Source: Edolisoma coerulescens
Taxonomy: Eukaryota > Chordata > Aves > Passeriformes > Campephagidae
NCBI GenBank assembly: GCA_013397115.1
Contig: VWZW01004691.1
Span: forward strand, 64,390-128,389
Length of the DNA stretch: 64,000 bases
Direction: 5' to 3'
Position numbers and translations under genes: made by a program
The notes under the pieces: generated by a model
Told to the model about the DNA's origin: nothing
Databases searched by the model: none
The model's input: only the letters and a program-made list of their open reading frames with translations
Shown: positions 36,834 to 51,100 of the stretch, in pieces
Layout of the letters: every line of letters starts with the position of its first letter
Numbering within the stretch: position 1 is the first letter of the stretch

Positions 36834-37787
36834 TTTTCACAGGCCTTATGGTTCTTGGATTTTTAAGTCCTGAAAAAAGCAACTTAATAATTTCTGTAGG
36901 GTTCAGGTTTTTTGGCTTTTTTTTGATGGAAGCTATGACTACAAGAGAGCTTCCATAGTAATCATCTACTGAATTTTAAGTTTTCAAGTTTCTATGTGTA
37001 CAATTATCAAAAGTGGTGTTAAATCACTGTTGACTTTAATAGAAGTACAATTTTGTAAGTAATCACTTAACTTGCTCCTTCTGTTTTCTCATAAGCAAAT
37101 TCAGGCACCAGCATCTTTTTTCTGCTTTCTTTCAATGACAGTTCTTAGCAGTGTTTTCAATTGTATCTAAAGTGTTTGCTCTTTGGAAAAAAATGTTTCT
37201 AAAATTAATCTAGGAAAGATGTAGTGAGGTACTCCTTTGTTTAGTTAACTATAACATTGTCAACAAGGTAATGCTTTTAAACGGTATCTGTGGCAGAATA
37301 TAACATTATAGGAATATACTTGTGCTCAACCAGTTTTATCAGTTTTTAAGAAAAACTTCTGAAAAACCAATGTTTCAATGAATGCATTAGCTGAAGGACG
37401 AAGAGGATAATGATGCAGGGATCCTTGGGCATGGGTAAAGATTTTAAAAAATTGCCTATCTGGTTTCTGATAGATCTGATATTTGCAATCTATGTCACTT
37501 CTTAACTAAAATCACGGTGGCTAAATCTTTGGGTTATTGAAAAACTGATTTCTGAATTTCTTTTACAAAACTATTGACAAAGACTTGAAAACATACTTAA
37601 GTAGGTGATGGGTAACAGCATCTTCCTCAAGGGTTGCACTATGACCATTTACAGATATGGTTTAAAAATGTTAAAAACCTCCTATATCAGTCCAAAAATA
37701 CTATCCTATCCTCCAGTTACTTACAAAGTTATATTCTGATAGAAGGAACTCTGACTTTTTAATGTGGCTCCTACAATACATTAGTGT
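36834..37787. other. Unique AT-rich sequence, no gene
   Basis: Nothing recognisable lies between the LTR remnant and the CR1 copy. Confidence 0.6.
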
Positions 37788-38284
37788 ATCTTGAGTTTTG
37801 GGCACCACAATATAACAAAGAAATTAAGCAATTAGAGAGCGTGCAAAGGAGGCCATGAGGATGGTGAAGGGCCTTGAGGGGAAGGCATGTGAAGAGTGGC
37901 TGAGGTCACTTGGTCTGTCCAGCCTGGAGGAGACTGAGGGGAGACCTCAGTGTGGTCTTCCACATCCTCACGAGGAGAAGCAGAGGGGCAGGCACTGATC
38001 TCTTCACTCTCATGACCAGTGAAAGGACTCAAGGAAGCGGCCTGACATTGTGTCAGGGGAGGTTTGGGTTGGTTGTCAGGAGCAGGTTCTTCACCCAGAG
38101 TGTGGTCAGGAACTGGGACAGGCTCCCCAGGGAAGTGTCACAGCACCAGGACAGAGTTCAAGAAGCATTTGGAAAACACTCTCAGGCACATGGTGTGACA
38201 CTAGGTGTCCTGTGCAGAGCCAGGAGTTGGACTTAATAATCCTTGTGGGTCCCTTCCAACTCGGCATATTCTGTGATTCTATGA
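37788..38284 (+). mobile_element. CR1 LINE 3' end, 5'-truncated, plus strand
   Basis: About 0.5 kb matching the CR1 3' region through blocks I recognise: GTTTTGGGCACC near the start, TGTCCAGCCTGGAG near 37,917, GGTTCTTCACCCAGAG near 38,085, CAGGCTCCCCAGGGAAGTG near 38,119, and GGGTCCCTTCCAACTC near 38,247. It ends in the CR1 tail TTCTGTGATTCTATGA at 38,269-38,284. These blocks cover the end of ORF2 and the 3' untranslated part, with no full reading frame. It is dead by 5' truncation, as most CR1 copies are. The frames seen here on both strands are incidental. Confidence 0.95.
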
Positions 38285-41200
38285 AGGAAATCTGAGAGCT
38301 GTTCACTGCTAAGGTCCAAGCATTGCATCACTCATCCCTATTTTGCATTTCTTGCCTCACTCTGTGGAGGCAAAAGAATTTCCCCCCTTTTTAGGAACAT
38401 TTAATGAAAACCAAGTTTTTGTCTATCTCACGTCTGACTTTGGGCATTTTATGTGCCAGGTTTTCACTCTTGAGACATAGTACTCACCTTTGTTTTAAAC
38501 AGAGTTCTAAGTAAATATAAAATAACCAATAGAAGAGGTAGAAACAACAATGCACATTTTGAAATTTAATATCAAGTTTGAGTTCATCTAATCAAGAAAC
38601 ATCCAGTGCATTTGATTAGTTAATTTGTCTTGACTGACTCAGATGTAATGGCCAAGGAACCGATTTCCATACTGTGCTGAGACATGGCATCCCTCCTCCT
38701 TCTCCCTGTTATTAGCCATGGATGTAACTAACCCAGATACTTTAAAATTAAAAAGAACTGCAATTTGATTTACATTGATTGGAACTTCTTATTTGGTAAG
38801 CTTACAGAGGCTGGTTTTCTTTGCCTGAGCTGCTTACACTGAAAAAACCCACAAATTTTATCAGTATAACACACAGTACCGTGAACAATATAAGTTTAAA
38901 AAGACTTTTGCTTTCCTTAAGATTCCTCTTTGCTGTTCAGTCATTTCATTCCCTTTTAATTTCACAGAGAAGATTGTGAGACTGTATTAGAACAGTCTGG
39001 GCTTTTTTCAGGTTGTATTTTCTTTTTTTATAAATATATAAAACTCTTCATTCTACGGTGCATCTTTTCACTTTCTAGTACTTGTGGCTGTTCAGAGATG
39101 ATGTAAATTCTCACTGGTTTTGTGGAATAAAATATTAAAACTACAATGTTACCTTTACATCTTGACAGTCACCAATACCTCAGCTCCATTAAATGTAGGA
39201 TTCTATTATACTAACTACACTACAACCACATAATCTCTGCCATAAAGAAATATCTAACAAAAATTTTCCAGAGAAAAGCTGCAGGGCTAGGTGGAGTTTA
39301 GGAATGTGAGCAAAAATAAATACAAAAAGCTTACCTTACGTGACTTTTCAGACAAACTCTGCTTCAAAGAACAGAAGTTTGAGATTCAAACTGCTCTTTT
39401 TCACCAGGTAAATGGTAATCCTTTGTGATTTAATTTGTGCAGTAAGACAGTAGAGACTATATTTTGTTTGCATTTGTGCAATAACTGGCTAATCAAATGT
39501 TTCTTGTCAGAGATCTCTCAAGCTGCAAAACAAAATTAAATTCCAACTTTATACAGAGAACGGAATTACTCACCAAGGGGCCCAGGCCTTCTCTCCTTTC
39601 TTAATCCTAAAAAAAATGCTTTAGTAAAAATAATCTATTTGATAACAGCATAAGTAAGAATGCATAGAAGTAAAATTCCTAAGAATTACATAGTTAGATT
39701 TTTTCACATTTTGTGAGCAATTGCTTTGTTTTCAATTCATGATGGTGTGAAAAAAAAAAAAAAACCAGCTAAGTGTCCTTTGAAATAAAGACCATAATTC
39801 TTACCTATCTTTTAATAATAATTAAAACTCCCTGTTCATTAAATTTGATAATAGACTGGGTACATTGAAAGGGTAGATTGAATATGGGTAACTGAGAAAA
39901 AAAAAAAAAAAAAGATATTTTGCTGAAGTGTAAAATTCAGAGACCACTAGCTCTTATTCTCATAGAGTTGCCCACATGAACTTCCACTGTATGCTTTCAA
40001 AAACTTCATAACCCTTAGTTTATTCAGACAATAAATCTCTTGTAAGAGGTATAAATCCCCATCACCACTAACTCTTTATTTTCTCTTGAAAATGTAAGTT
40101 GTATAATGTAGGATTCCGTTCAACCGACTCAGAGAACTTTTCAAATATTAACTATTCAATGGACAAGCTTTGGTTTTGAAGTAATGTTCTTCTGTAGTGA
40201 TTTTACAGTGGCAGAGGGGTTCGATACAATATAAGAGAGCATCATAATTTGCTTTTCTAATTTTTTTCACAGAATCCGTGTCCTACTACCCCATTATTTC
40301 TCTCCATAAGGGTATGTCCAGTCTTCATGGTGTTTTCAAATGTGACAAAAATTTTGCAGTTCTATTTTCTTTCCCTTTCCTTCCTTCTCCTCCTACCACC
40401 TTTGACTCTGTTGCTACAGGGTGGTTCAAGATTGGTCCTCTGACCCTCTCGTCCCCAAATTTCATCAGCCACTACAAGCAGCATGAAGATGCCCATCAGG
40501 GTTTTACAGGTGGAGTATGGACCAAGTGCTATGCCTAAGGAATCTATGCTAGGATAAGCAAATTTATTATAAATTGTATTACTACATGCAATTTAAATTT
40601 CATTATTTAATGCCAACTACATCTTAAATACATAAATAAATAACCTGGTTGTTTGGTTTGTTTATTTTTAAATACAAAATATAAATTGGTCCCATTACAA
40701 AAAATAGCTATTTCTCAAAAATCAAGCTTTATAAATACTCAGGTGTGCCCCAAATGCTCCGTGTCCTCAGAAGGCATAAATTTTCAGCTATTTCTCTTTT
40801 CCTAGAACAGCTGCCTCTCTTTTAAAGTTAAGCATTCAAATAGAGTGTTGGATGTTCCACCACAAGATTAATTTCTGCCCAACTCTTCAGGTAACAATGT
40901 CTGTGAAGAGACCAGGGCTCTGAGAAATCATGTATAACAGTAATGTGGGTAGTGTGGAACTTATCAAATAATCACATTACAATTTGAAATTCTCCAAATG
41001 CCAACTGTGGAAAAACAATTATGTCACAGGTTTTCACGGTTTTATTCACTTGTCATTGAAATCCAGTAGAACCACAGAAAACAGATGGAGAAACAATAAG
41101 GAACTCAAAAAAACATAAATATGAAATTTCACACAATTTAAAATGTTTGGCAGATTTACCAAAGAAATACTTTGATATTTTTTCAGCTGTTAGAAGACCA

Positions 41201-42799
41201 TCTAATTTAGGATTGCAAATTAAATGTCTTAGTTGCAGAGTGTGGTTTCTATGACTGCTGGTTATTCTTTAAATAGGTTTGGAAAGCCAAACCACGAACT
41301 TGATTTAGAATCACAGGAAACTATCTATTTACAGGGCTTTCCTTGAGATTCATCTTCCAAGAAAACTATTATTTTTGTTCCACCTCATTAGACAAAAATT
41401 TCTAAAAGAGGTGGTAATACTCTGAGAATCCAAGTAAAGGAGTACTGATATTCCTATTCGCAGTAGTATTTTTCCTATTTAGTAATAGCACAGGGAGAAA
41501 ATAAACCACAAAATAAAATGTAAGCATAACTGAGATTTAACATGATTGTTTTCTATTCCCCTTAATCAAAAGCATTTTGACACTCCTTTCCACTGGAAGC
41601 ACAAGTTCCATGGAGAACAGAAATACAACAGCTTCAGTGAGAAAACAGCAGCCTCAAAAATACCAATAGCAATTGAAGGCTATTGTGTGAATGCTATGTT
41701 GCAGAAGTGAGATTGTGGAAAAACACAAAGCTTACTCCATCCCTGCTAATTTGTACTAAGTAGATAATAATTTCCTTTTATAAGAGTGATTTTTCAAACA
41801 AAAGTTGTTTTGCCCAGGAAAAAATAATTACTTATCGGGTTTCTAAATTCTTTTTCTCATTTTCAAACATCCCTGTTCTGAGAATAATGTATTTCAGAGT
41901 ACATTACTGTTGTCTTTTGTTCACGTGACAAATACTTCTTATCTATCATGTACTCTTTTTATGAACCTCATAAATGTCTTCCCAATGTTTAAGTGTTCAA
42001 GATTTTAAATCTGAGAGTATTCTGATTGCCAAGTTCAGAAGGTTTCAGAACACATGTAGGCCAGAGATAAACTCACATGCTTCGTAATGGGGAGGTTGGG
42101 TGGGGTGGTGGTGTAGTTGTTTAAGTTCTTCTTTAGAAAAGCTGTTCTTTGTATTTGGTATGTAAGGTAAACATTTTCATTATTTCCATCAGCCTCATTT
42201 AGATGCAGAAGTTATACCACATTGCTTTCTTCATTTAATTCATTTGAGATATCCTTAGGATATGAGCCCACATGACTTACATTTTTGGCACTGACATGCA
42301 AAGAAACAATGCTTATTTCTTGTTAATATATGCCATCACTACAGACAGCTCTCCTCATCTTTCTTTCTAATTTTTTTTCTTTTTGTAAATTTGATTAACT
42401 TTTTTTTTACAACTTTGCCTATGGCTTTGGACACATCTGTTGCTTTCTTGCAGTTGTATTCTTATGTCTATCATTCTTCTTGATCTAATTTAACCAGTAA
42501 GACAGTGCATTTAAGCATTTAAGCATTCTCTGTTTAATATTCTGACCTTAATGCTATGATAAGAATAGGAGAAAAGCTCACATAATAGATTTGTCTATCC
42601 TTTCAACACCATTTATGTGTGTGTCTATGCAAAGGTGCATGTTAAAATATTTCCAGTCTCTGCTCTTAAGTCAATTTATTGATTTTTGGACAAAATTTTC
42701 AGTATCCTTTTAGTCCATTAAGAACCTTTTTGAGTACAGCACTACATTTAATCTTCTCCTGTTCTCTTGATCCATGTTCAGTGATAATTTGGGTATTGG

Positions 42800-42850
<51 letters not shown>

Positions 42851-44890
42851 AATAATAATAATAATAATAGTACTACCACCCCCCCAAAAATAATCCAGAA
42901 TCAGCCAATTGTGTTTCCTTCAAATTCTGAGAGAAAACATATCTAATCGAATTTTGATGTGACTGTCCCTTCCTTTTTTTCCCCCAGACATTTTAAAATT
43001 TATGAATGCTGAATACCTTAAAAACTATCTCACTTGCTCTCCTATTACATGGTAAATGCATATGATTTCCACATTTTATACATATTACATATGCGATGTC
43101 AAAATGACTATGCAGATTTCATGTTATAGAGCAATTTTCCTGAAATCAGGGCTTTATTGGTGATAAAGATGAAGCAGAAACATTAGATTTTTTTTTTTTT
43201 TTATGAGGAATTCAGGAGTCCTTCTGGTATTGGCACCAATTTGTTGTAAATTATGAAAATTGTAATTCAATGGTTTTCAAACTTAACATTTCCTGTTTCA
43301 TGATTCCAATGCCAATTTGGTAATGGTTTTGCTGCTTACATTGCACTGACAACTTCAAACCCACATACTAGTCAAATTTCGCTAAAACCTTCTAACAGCT
43401 TACTTTAGTTTTGTCAATTCAGGAAAAGATCAGAAAAAAAAGTACCAAACAATACAAGAAATGTTTTGGGCACCAGATTTCTATGGACTAAATGTGTATC
43501 AATTTAATCTCCTTCCTTTAACATGCTAATTTCAATTCTAGTCATGTTCTAGTCATGATTACTTAATATTTGATATATTCTTGATGCTGCAAAGTGTTGT
43601 CCATATGCCTTGAAGAAAGGCCTATTTGTGTGCCTGAAGTCTTGAGTGTGTGCTGCTGAGCCGATGGCCTAGTTCATAAAGTTCATAAAGAATGAGACAC
43701 CACACATACTGAAATTTTTTCCTGGGTTGCTTTAAGAAGCTTTTCAAATGTGGGTTTTTTTGAATGAAACCTCACATACAAACTTGTAAAATGCTCAAGT
43801 TCTTTCATTTTAAGATTTTGTATTCCACAAAATTCAACAGTATAGTTTTAACCTGGTAGTCCCAGTACGAGCTTGAATATGCTTAGGTCCTGAGGAGGAC
43901 TTTGAACAGAAGTATAGGTGGCCAAAAGATACTGCAGTGAGGGACCCAATACTTGTCAGGTACTGTGCAGCAGACCGAATTCAACTCTGTTTTTAGCAGT
44001 GAGAAGGACAGGAGCTATCACTCACCCTGCTGCAGGTTTTTCTCATTGCCTTTTTCCCCCAACAATTTAGACAGACTTTAGTTTATCCAGCTGATGCAGG
44101 ACCCTCATATACGCATACCCATCATCACCTTTTTGTCGCCACAAATGCCACTGTGACTTCACAGGATGACAGCTTGAGAAGTTATTTATGGATGAAAACT
44201 GTCATCTTCCCCCTCCAACACTGACACTCTTCAGCACTGCACCCCCATCCTCCCCATGGTTTCAGCTGAATTGATTTCCCAAGCTGGCTCACAGTGCAGT
44301 CACACAAACAATGGTGTTAAGACATGCTGCAGGATGGAGATGGTCAAGGCCATGAGAAATCCCTTAGAGGCCCTCAGCTAAACAGTCTTCCATTCTGGAG
44401 GACTTTATTGTCAAACATGCTTTTGCTGAATCCATGAGGAACTAATCTCTACACTTCCCCTCAGGAAATTTTATTTTTATATCTCCCAGCTTCCTTCCAA
44501 CTCTAAATTCTTATATCCAGTTCTAGGACTTTACACTGCCTTGGAAAATTGTTTCCTCACTGGTAAATTTGGGGTGGAGGTTAACTCATTCACCCCTACA
44601 GCAAGGAGCACAGAAGAACTAAAGCATCTTGAACAGAAATGGATTCTTTGAGTTATTCAGTCACATCAGATGCACATGTCACAAAATTGCCTTCATAAAA
44701 CTATTGATCCCTGTCTTAGAAATCTCTTATTATTTGCCATTTGCTTGCTGCATTTCCAGTGAAAGATTCCAGATTCTTGTATTTCCTGTAAATTCTTGTG
44801 TTTCCAGCTTTTACTTCCTAGGAAGTTCTAGCAAGATATAAAGGGCATTCTAATTTAGTTATTTTTATTCATGAACCGTTTATAACTATT
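38285..44890. other. 6.6 kb of unique sequence, no gene
   Basis: AT-rich. It contains A-runs at 39,750-39,764 and 39,897-39,914, a G-rich patch at 42,089-42,111 and a compound triplet microsatellite at 42,802-42,869. The frame at 40,278-40,538 has no recognisable domain. The less AT-rich 43,980-44,420 segment matches nothing I know. Confidence 0.62.
42802..42869. repeat. Compound microsatellite (TGA)16 then (TAA)6-7
   Basis: Perfect TGA/GAT units from 42,802 to 42,850 pass without interruption into AAT/TAA units to 42,869. The uninterrupted run suggests length polymorphism. Confidence 0.95.
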
Positions 44891-45110
44891 CATAGAATCA
44901 TAGAATCCATCTAATATCCATCAAATCTGTGTCTTTCCAATTTAGAGAGAAGGATGATATTGTGGGGGACCGTGTCACAGGCTTTACAGAAGGCCAGATA
45001 GATGACATGTGTAGCCCTTCCTTTGTCCACTGATGGACTCACCCCAAAATGGAAGCCCACTGGGTTGGTCAGGCAGGACTTGCCCTTGGTGACGCCATGT
45101 GGGCTGCCCC
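44891..45110 (-). mobile_element. CR1 fragment: reverse transcriptase joined directly to tail
   Basis: On the minus strand a reading frame carries CR1 reverse-transcriptase text: HGVTKGKSCLTN (from about 45,099), VDKGRATHVIYLAFCKACD, then TVPHN and LSKLERHRFDGY, ending at a stop by 44,911. Within a few bases this runs into GATTCTATGATTCTATG (44,891-44,907), the CR1 tail. In full-length CR1 about 1 kb or more of reverse transcriptase and 3' untranslated sequence separates the two, so it has been lost here. In motif A the usual LDF is LAF, so the catalytic Asp is replaced (codon near 44,992-44,994). This is a dead fragment. The upstream edge is approximate. Confidence 0.9.
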
Positions 45111-48100
45111 GACCCACCTCCCTGCCACCTCCTATATATCTTCTTATTTTATTTGGTTCTTTCCCTTTCTCAGTGAGTAACCCCATTTACATTTACATAC
45201 AGCAAACAATCAATCCTCCTTGTTGTGTCAACCGTACCAAGTTATTAATGCTTTTCTCTCCTTCAAATTTTTGATAAGAACTTCCACTTTTCTAAGTTAT
45301 CAAAACTCTCTACACATTTGATCTACTACATGATATATCTTGATGGGGTGAGATGGATAAATCAACCACAAGCCCCTAATCTTGGTACTTAGAACTATGA
45401 GCAGAAATGTGGCACCTCACAAGAACAGTGCAGGTGACAGTCAAGAAGGGAGACGTTAAGAGGGAAGCCAAGGAGCAGACAGTATTCCTAGTTTCAGCCT
45501 ACTCTGGAAAGGCAGGAAACTCTACTGCTGTCAGTGCAAACAGCAGACAGCTCCTCTGGGGGCCATTCTCCATGTTGCCAGCCAAGAAAGGCAGCCACAG
45601 ACCCTGAAAGTCACTAAAGTGCAAAACACACATAGTTATTTCCTTCTCATAATCACAGCTCTTAATCCAACAGCTCTTACTGCATCAGCATTAGCAAGCA
45701 TACATGTGTCAACTTTAGCAGGCCTGATCTCATAAAATTATGTCAGATTTTATACAAGTTCCATTGGTAAAAAATTGTATATTTTTAGTACACATAGAAT
45801 TAAAAAAAACAAACACAATATTTTTTTTCTTGCTCAGAGAAGTAGAACATGCTATATATTTGTATTCAGAACACAGAAAATTAATTTTAATAGCTCTAAC
45901 CAGAAGTAGGTCATGATTAGTATTTTGTTTTGTCATAAGCCTGATTTTTTCAATGGAATTTCTTATGAAAACAAAAATCCCCCCCTCTTTTTAGAAGAAA
46001 TTTTCCACAATTATAATGATAGAATATTTCTTTTTTTCTGATTATAAATCAACAATAAACAAGCTTTGATGCGTTTCAGCTCTCCAGAGGTACAAGTGCA
46101 TTACTGAGAATAAATATTGTCCTGTTGCTACAACATGAATAATTCATCACAACTAAGATCTCTTCATCTTTATTTTCTACTATGCCTCTTTCGAAATGCA
46201 GTCTTGGGAACATAATTTATAGAAAGTATATATTTCTTATGTACTTTATCTTACTCTCTGCAATGTCGCTATCTAAACACTGAAAATGGCATGCCCATTA
46301 AATTTAATTATAAGGTATCCATTGTAATAAATATGCTCAGAACCTGTATGTTTATCAATATGTGATTTGTCATTATCAGCTGGAGCAGTAGGCTATTTAT
46401 ATACAAGACTATTGTGTTTTGTACCCTTTCTTTACTGGCAGCGTTCATGACAAGCACAAAATCATATATAATGCAGCAAGTAAAATAATAAACATTAATT
46501 TATTCACCATCTAATACATATCTACTTAAAAGAGAAATGGCTATTACTTTATGTTAAAGGTAGTTTTTTAATAGTCCAGCAATGGAAAATATAGTGAATT
46601 TTTACCTGTGCCATTATTTTAAATTCTAAACATATTTTCTGGAAAGTCAATTCTTTTCTTTGCTTAGTGAGCTGTTTATCATAGATTCAATTTTTTCACT
46701 CTCCAAATCAAGGAATTATTTTTATTGAATGTGCGATTTGTATTGTTATTCTTTACTTTAAAGATCAAAGACTTTTTTCTCATACAACACAGTCTGTGTT
46801 TGATCAGAGGTCTATTAATAAAATGCAATTTTGTTTTATGGAAAATATTTGCGGTCATATATAAGGTCAAAACTATTTAACTGTAAAAAATTTGGTCTGA
46901 AATAAAAATGCTTTTTAATAATATAACAGATAATCAACTTTTCTGTCCTGAATTAAGAATATCTGGGTTCTTCATGAAGAGAGAAAGACGATATTGATGA
47001 TTATTTAAAATAAACCTTCAACCCAATATTGAGTCCATTTCTGTGGGGTAGCTTATTAATTGTTCAAGCTGCATAGCCTTGTTTCAGATTTTATGACTGA
47101 ATAAAAGCTACAGTTGATGATAATTGCTCAGTATCCTTTTCCATTTTAGGCTTTGAGTATTTAAGCTCATGCTAAAACATTGGATAAACATAAAGAAAAA
47201 TTTACTCTGGACTTCAATACAGGACAATGGCCTGTACATTTTTACTCATGAGAAAATAATGCTAATTACTTCACATACTGACACATTTGGAAAGTGATGC
47301 TTCTTAACAAGTGTATATAATAGAAATAAGTGAGAAAAGCGAGTGATTGTTGGTAGAAACAGTAGGTTAGTGAATTATCTGCATCGTTTAGAAGTGTTAC
47401 CATATGTTCAATTTTGCCTTTGGTCCTTTGCAGAATGTACTGATCTCAAAGCTGTCCCAAGGAAGTGAATAAGCAGGAAAGAATATGAGTGTGTGACATT
47501 TGCAAGTCAAAGCAGTTTATTCAGTGTAGCTTGTGAACAAAGAGAAAAAGCAAACAAACAAAACCAAACGAAAACAAAAAACCAGAAGGGAGAGGGAGAA
47601 AAGAAATTTCTGTGTGAAAAGAAGTGCCAGAAAAAAATATATGGACATATTTAAAGATGACACTAACTACTGATCAAATCACTATAAGGTGTATGGAAAG
47701 AAAAAATAACATTTAAATTTGAATGAAAAACAAAATTAAATCTGGGAATAGCAGTGAAAAGGATGAAAAAAGTAAAGATGAGAAATAAAAAATCTATTTG
47801 ATGGTCTAATGACTAGGGAAAATCCAAAAAAGAAAAGTCTTCAAAATCTTTCTTTCTACAGTCATTAGCTGTGAGTTTTAAAGAACCAAGGTGGCGAGCA
47901 GTGGTTTTTTTTTCTTTTTTTGTTTCATAGGACAGGTGTTTAATTCTGAAAGTGGTTTGAGAATCAGCCCAAAGAATTTTCAGCATGTGAAAAACTAGGA
48001 CCAGAGTAACAGAGAGCTCGTCAGTAGAAACGATGACAACACTGAACATAAAATTACTAAAAATCTCCAGTAACTGTGCTAAAAGCTACCCCAGTAAGTG

Positions 48101-51100
48101 TACTTAAAGGTATCCATAGTTACGCAGATCTATTTTTTGTATATGATAGTCTTTTATTTCAGGAGCTCTACTTGCACCAAATGTCAGAAAATCAGGCTTG
48201 CACTAGCAAAGGATAATTTCTTGCCCTTTCCAATGTATTTTAAAGTATTACTTAGTAAAAGTTTCTAAAGTAATTTCTATACAGCATTTTGGAGTTAGCT
48301 TACACTCACAGCCCGCAAGTTTTATTGCAATAAAAAAGGACAGTCTACAATATGCACATGCATAGTTTTCCCAGGGATTTCACTATTGTTACATATTAAA
48401 TCTGAATATGATGTTTTATTTGTGTAGCTGGAGAGATTCCTGATAATTATAATGTCTTTGCTCTCAACAACTATGTTATCATGCATTATAGGATGGGGCT
48501 ATTGCTTGCAGCTGTGCGTTTGGTAAAACAGAAATCTGCACTTTCACCAATATAAGCAACAGTTTTACTGCCCACACAGCAATGATATTTATCATGATTT
48601 GTTCATCTGAGCCAATCAAAGTCTCATCTGTGCCATCAGATAAGCAAAACAGCAACAATCAATTATCAAACCCCATTAAAAGTGAAAATGAGGATTAATC
48701 TCACGTTACAGTAGCCTCTCTGGCTCTCATACTGTTAATCATGTTTTATAAACAGTCATCAAATTTATGGTACAGTATGGATGTGGAAACCTCCTCAAAA
48801 AAGCACTCAGTGTGCCCATTAATTCCTTTCCTTCTGCTCTGAATATAGGGACATGTTCATATTCCATGCTTAAATTATTTGAATGTAGAAATCTGGAAAA
48901 TCCTGGGATAAAATACTAATTTGAGTTAATGAACCAATAAACTGTTTATTCCTCCACAGCTTAAAAGTGTGGGTGGCATAATTGTGTTTCTATAGATAGG
49001 AATGATTTTTTTAACTGAAGATTCTCAAAAGGATCATTACACTACTTTTGTCTTTTCACCACAGTAGGCTGTTTGAATCCTTGATATAACCACCTGTGAG
49101 CTCAAATGGCCTGTTCCCAATCTTTCCATGCTTAAATCATCAAGAAGACATTCTAAGGAATGGTAATGCTAGGAACTTTCTAATTCCAGGCTGGAAGAAC
49201 TATTACACATAGAAGCAACTGTGTCACTAGTACCAGACAAAACACAGAGATAGTGAAGGGAAGAAATGTCTCAAAAAACTATTTTTACTTGCTCTTTTCA
49301 ATTTATCAGGAATAAACCAAGGGCAGAATTTTTGCTCCTATAGGAATTATAACTTAATGAGAATTTAAAGCCTTCTTCTTCTCCCTCTGACATTTTTTCC
49401 ATGAAGTATATCTCTTTGAGGTCCTCAGGTTCCAAGTCAGCACACCTCTTTTGGCTATGGCTTTTCTAGAGACAGCCTCCAAAAACCTACATAAAAGAAA
49501 ATGGAATGCAGATGAGAGTCACTCATGAAATTAATACTGGATTTTTAGTTCAAAGCCAAAAAAAATTATTTTATTTTGGTGTACATCTTGATGCAGCCAT
49601 TCCTGTCCAGCTGGGTGCCATTTGGAATCACAACCAGATTGCCACAGGGCATCCTGACAATGGGTATTTAAAAACCCATTACGACAAACCCTTAGTGCAA
49701 CTGAGTTTATGGAATTAAATTAAGAAGGAAAAAGGCTCACTTCCAAATTAAAATAGTGGAAAGAAGATCTTACTTTAAAATTGTTCCAAAGAAGTCTACA
49801 CAAGGCCATTTGAGTATTCTTTTTTTAAAATTATTATTATTTTTATTATTGTATTACAGTTGTGGGCAGTCGGTGTGGGAGAGCAAAGTGAAGCAAAGGG
49901 AAGAGACAATAAACAAAAGTAGTAATGTGATCCTGTTACATGAACATGTTTGTCACATAGAAATAGCATTAAAATTCGAAGAAAATATGCTCAAAGTTGG
50001 CTATTTAATTTTTAAAATACCTATATACAAATTTCAAATTTATAATGATTATTTAAGCTATGAAAAACCCAGAAATTGATCATTAATTACTAATTATTTA
50101 TTTAAATGAAAGAGGAATATTCAATTATTCTTTTCATGAAACTCTTGCAGAAACTATGGTCATATGCTGCTTTATAAGCTTCCATATAGGCAAGGTACTT
50201 TAGATAGTTATGAGATAAAAGGCAAGTCAGTAACAAACAGAAAGATATGGTGGAGTCACATAATCAAATTTTATAAATATATGATGTGAATTTCTAGTAC
50301 TGGCAATTTGATCACATTTTCTCCTATAATATTTTTGGATAATGTGGATAAAAGAGCATTCTACAGGCTCATCTCTGGAACTCAGACAACACAAAGAAAA
50401 TTACATATGTAAAATAAGCAAAGAAGATCTTAGCATACAGATCTATAAAGCTGACATAGTTGCACCTTGTTATCAGGAGTTTCCCTTGTACCACATCCGA
50501 ATCACCGTAAGAGATCTCTTCGGCGTATCTTCTTCAGCCGCAACCTTCTTGATTTTATATTTCATAATATTTAATAACATTTATCACAGAGGTTTCTACT
50601 TATTAACAGGTAGTCTATAACCTCTGTTTTTAATAAACAAACGAATTCACAGGAAGTAGCTTGTCAGGATCAGACTTCATTACCACAGGCTGCATATGGA
50701 GAAATAAGAGTGTGAGATGTCATATTTGCTATGATAAATCAGGGGAAAATATTGATGTTCAGTTTATGCTCTAGAACTTTGAATAGACTCTGCTAAGTAC
50801 TAAGGGAAGCTATTAGGCAAATAAATTGAAAATTAAAAAAATTAAAAATGAAAAACATGAAAGGATAAAATGCCAACAAACCACGGACCTTTGCAATCAA
50901 GTGTAATCAAACAAAACCATACCATTTTATTTAGCCCTGATATTTAGTATTTCACATTAAATCCTCCACACTTGCTTGAAATTATATACTTATTCTAAAG
51001 TATATGTAAAACTTTAGAATATCTGTCATTATTTGTCAGAAAATATTAAATTAATTTGTGATGATGGCTAAAAATAGTAAATAATATGAAACTGAACTGG

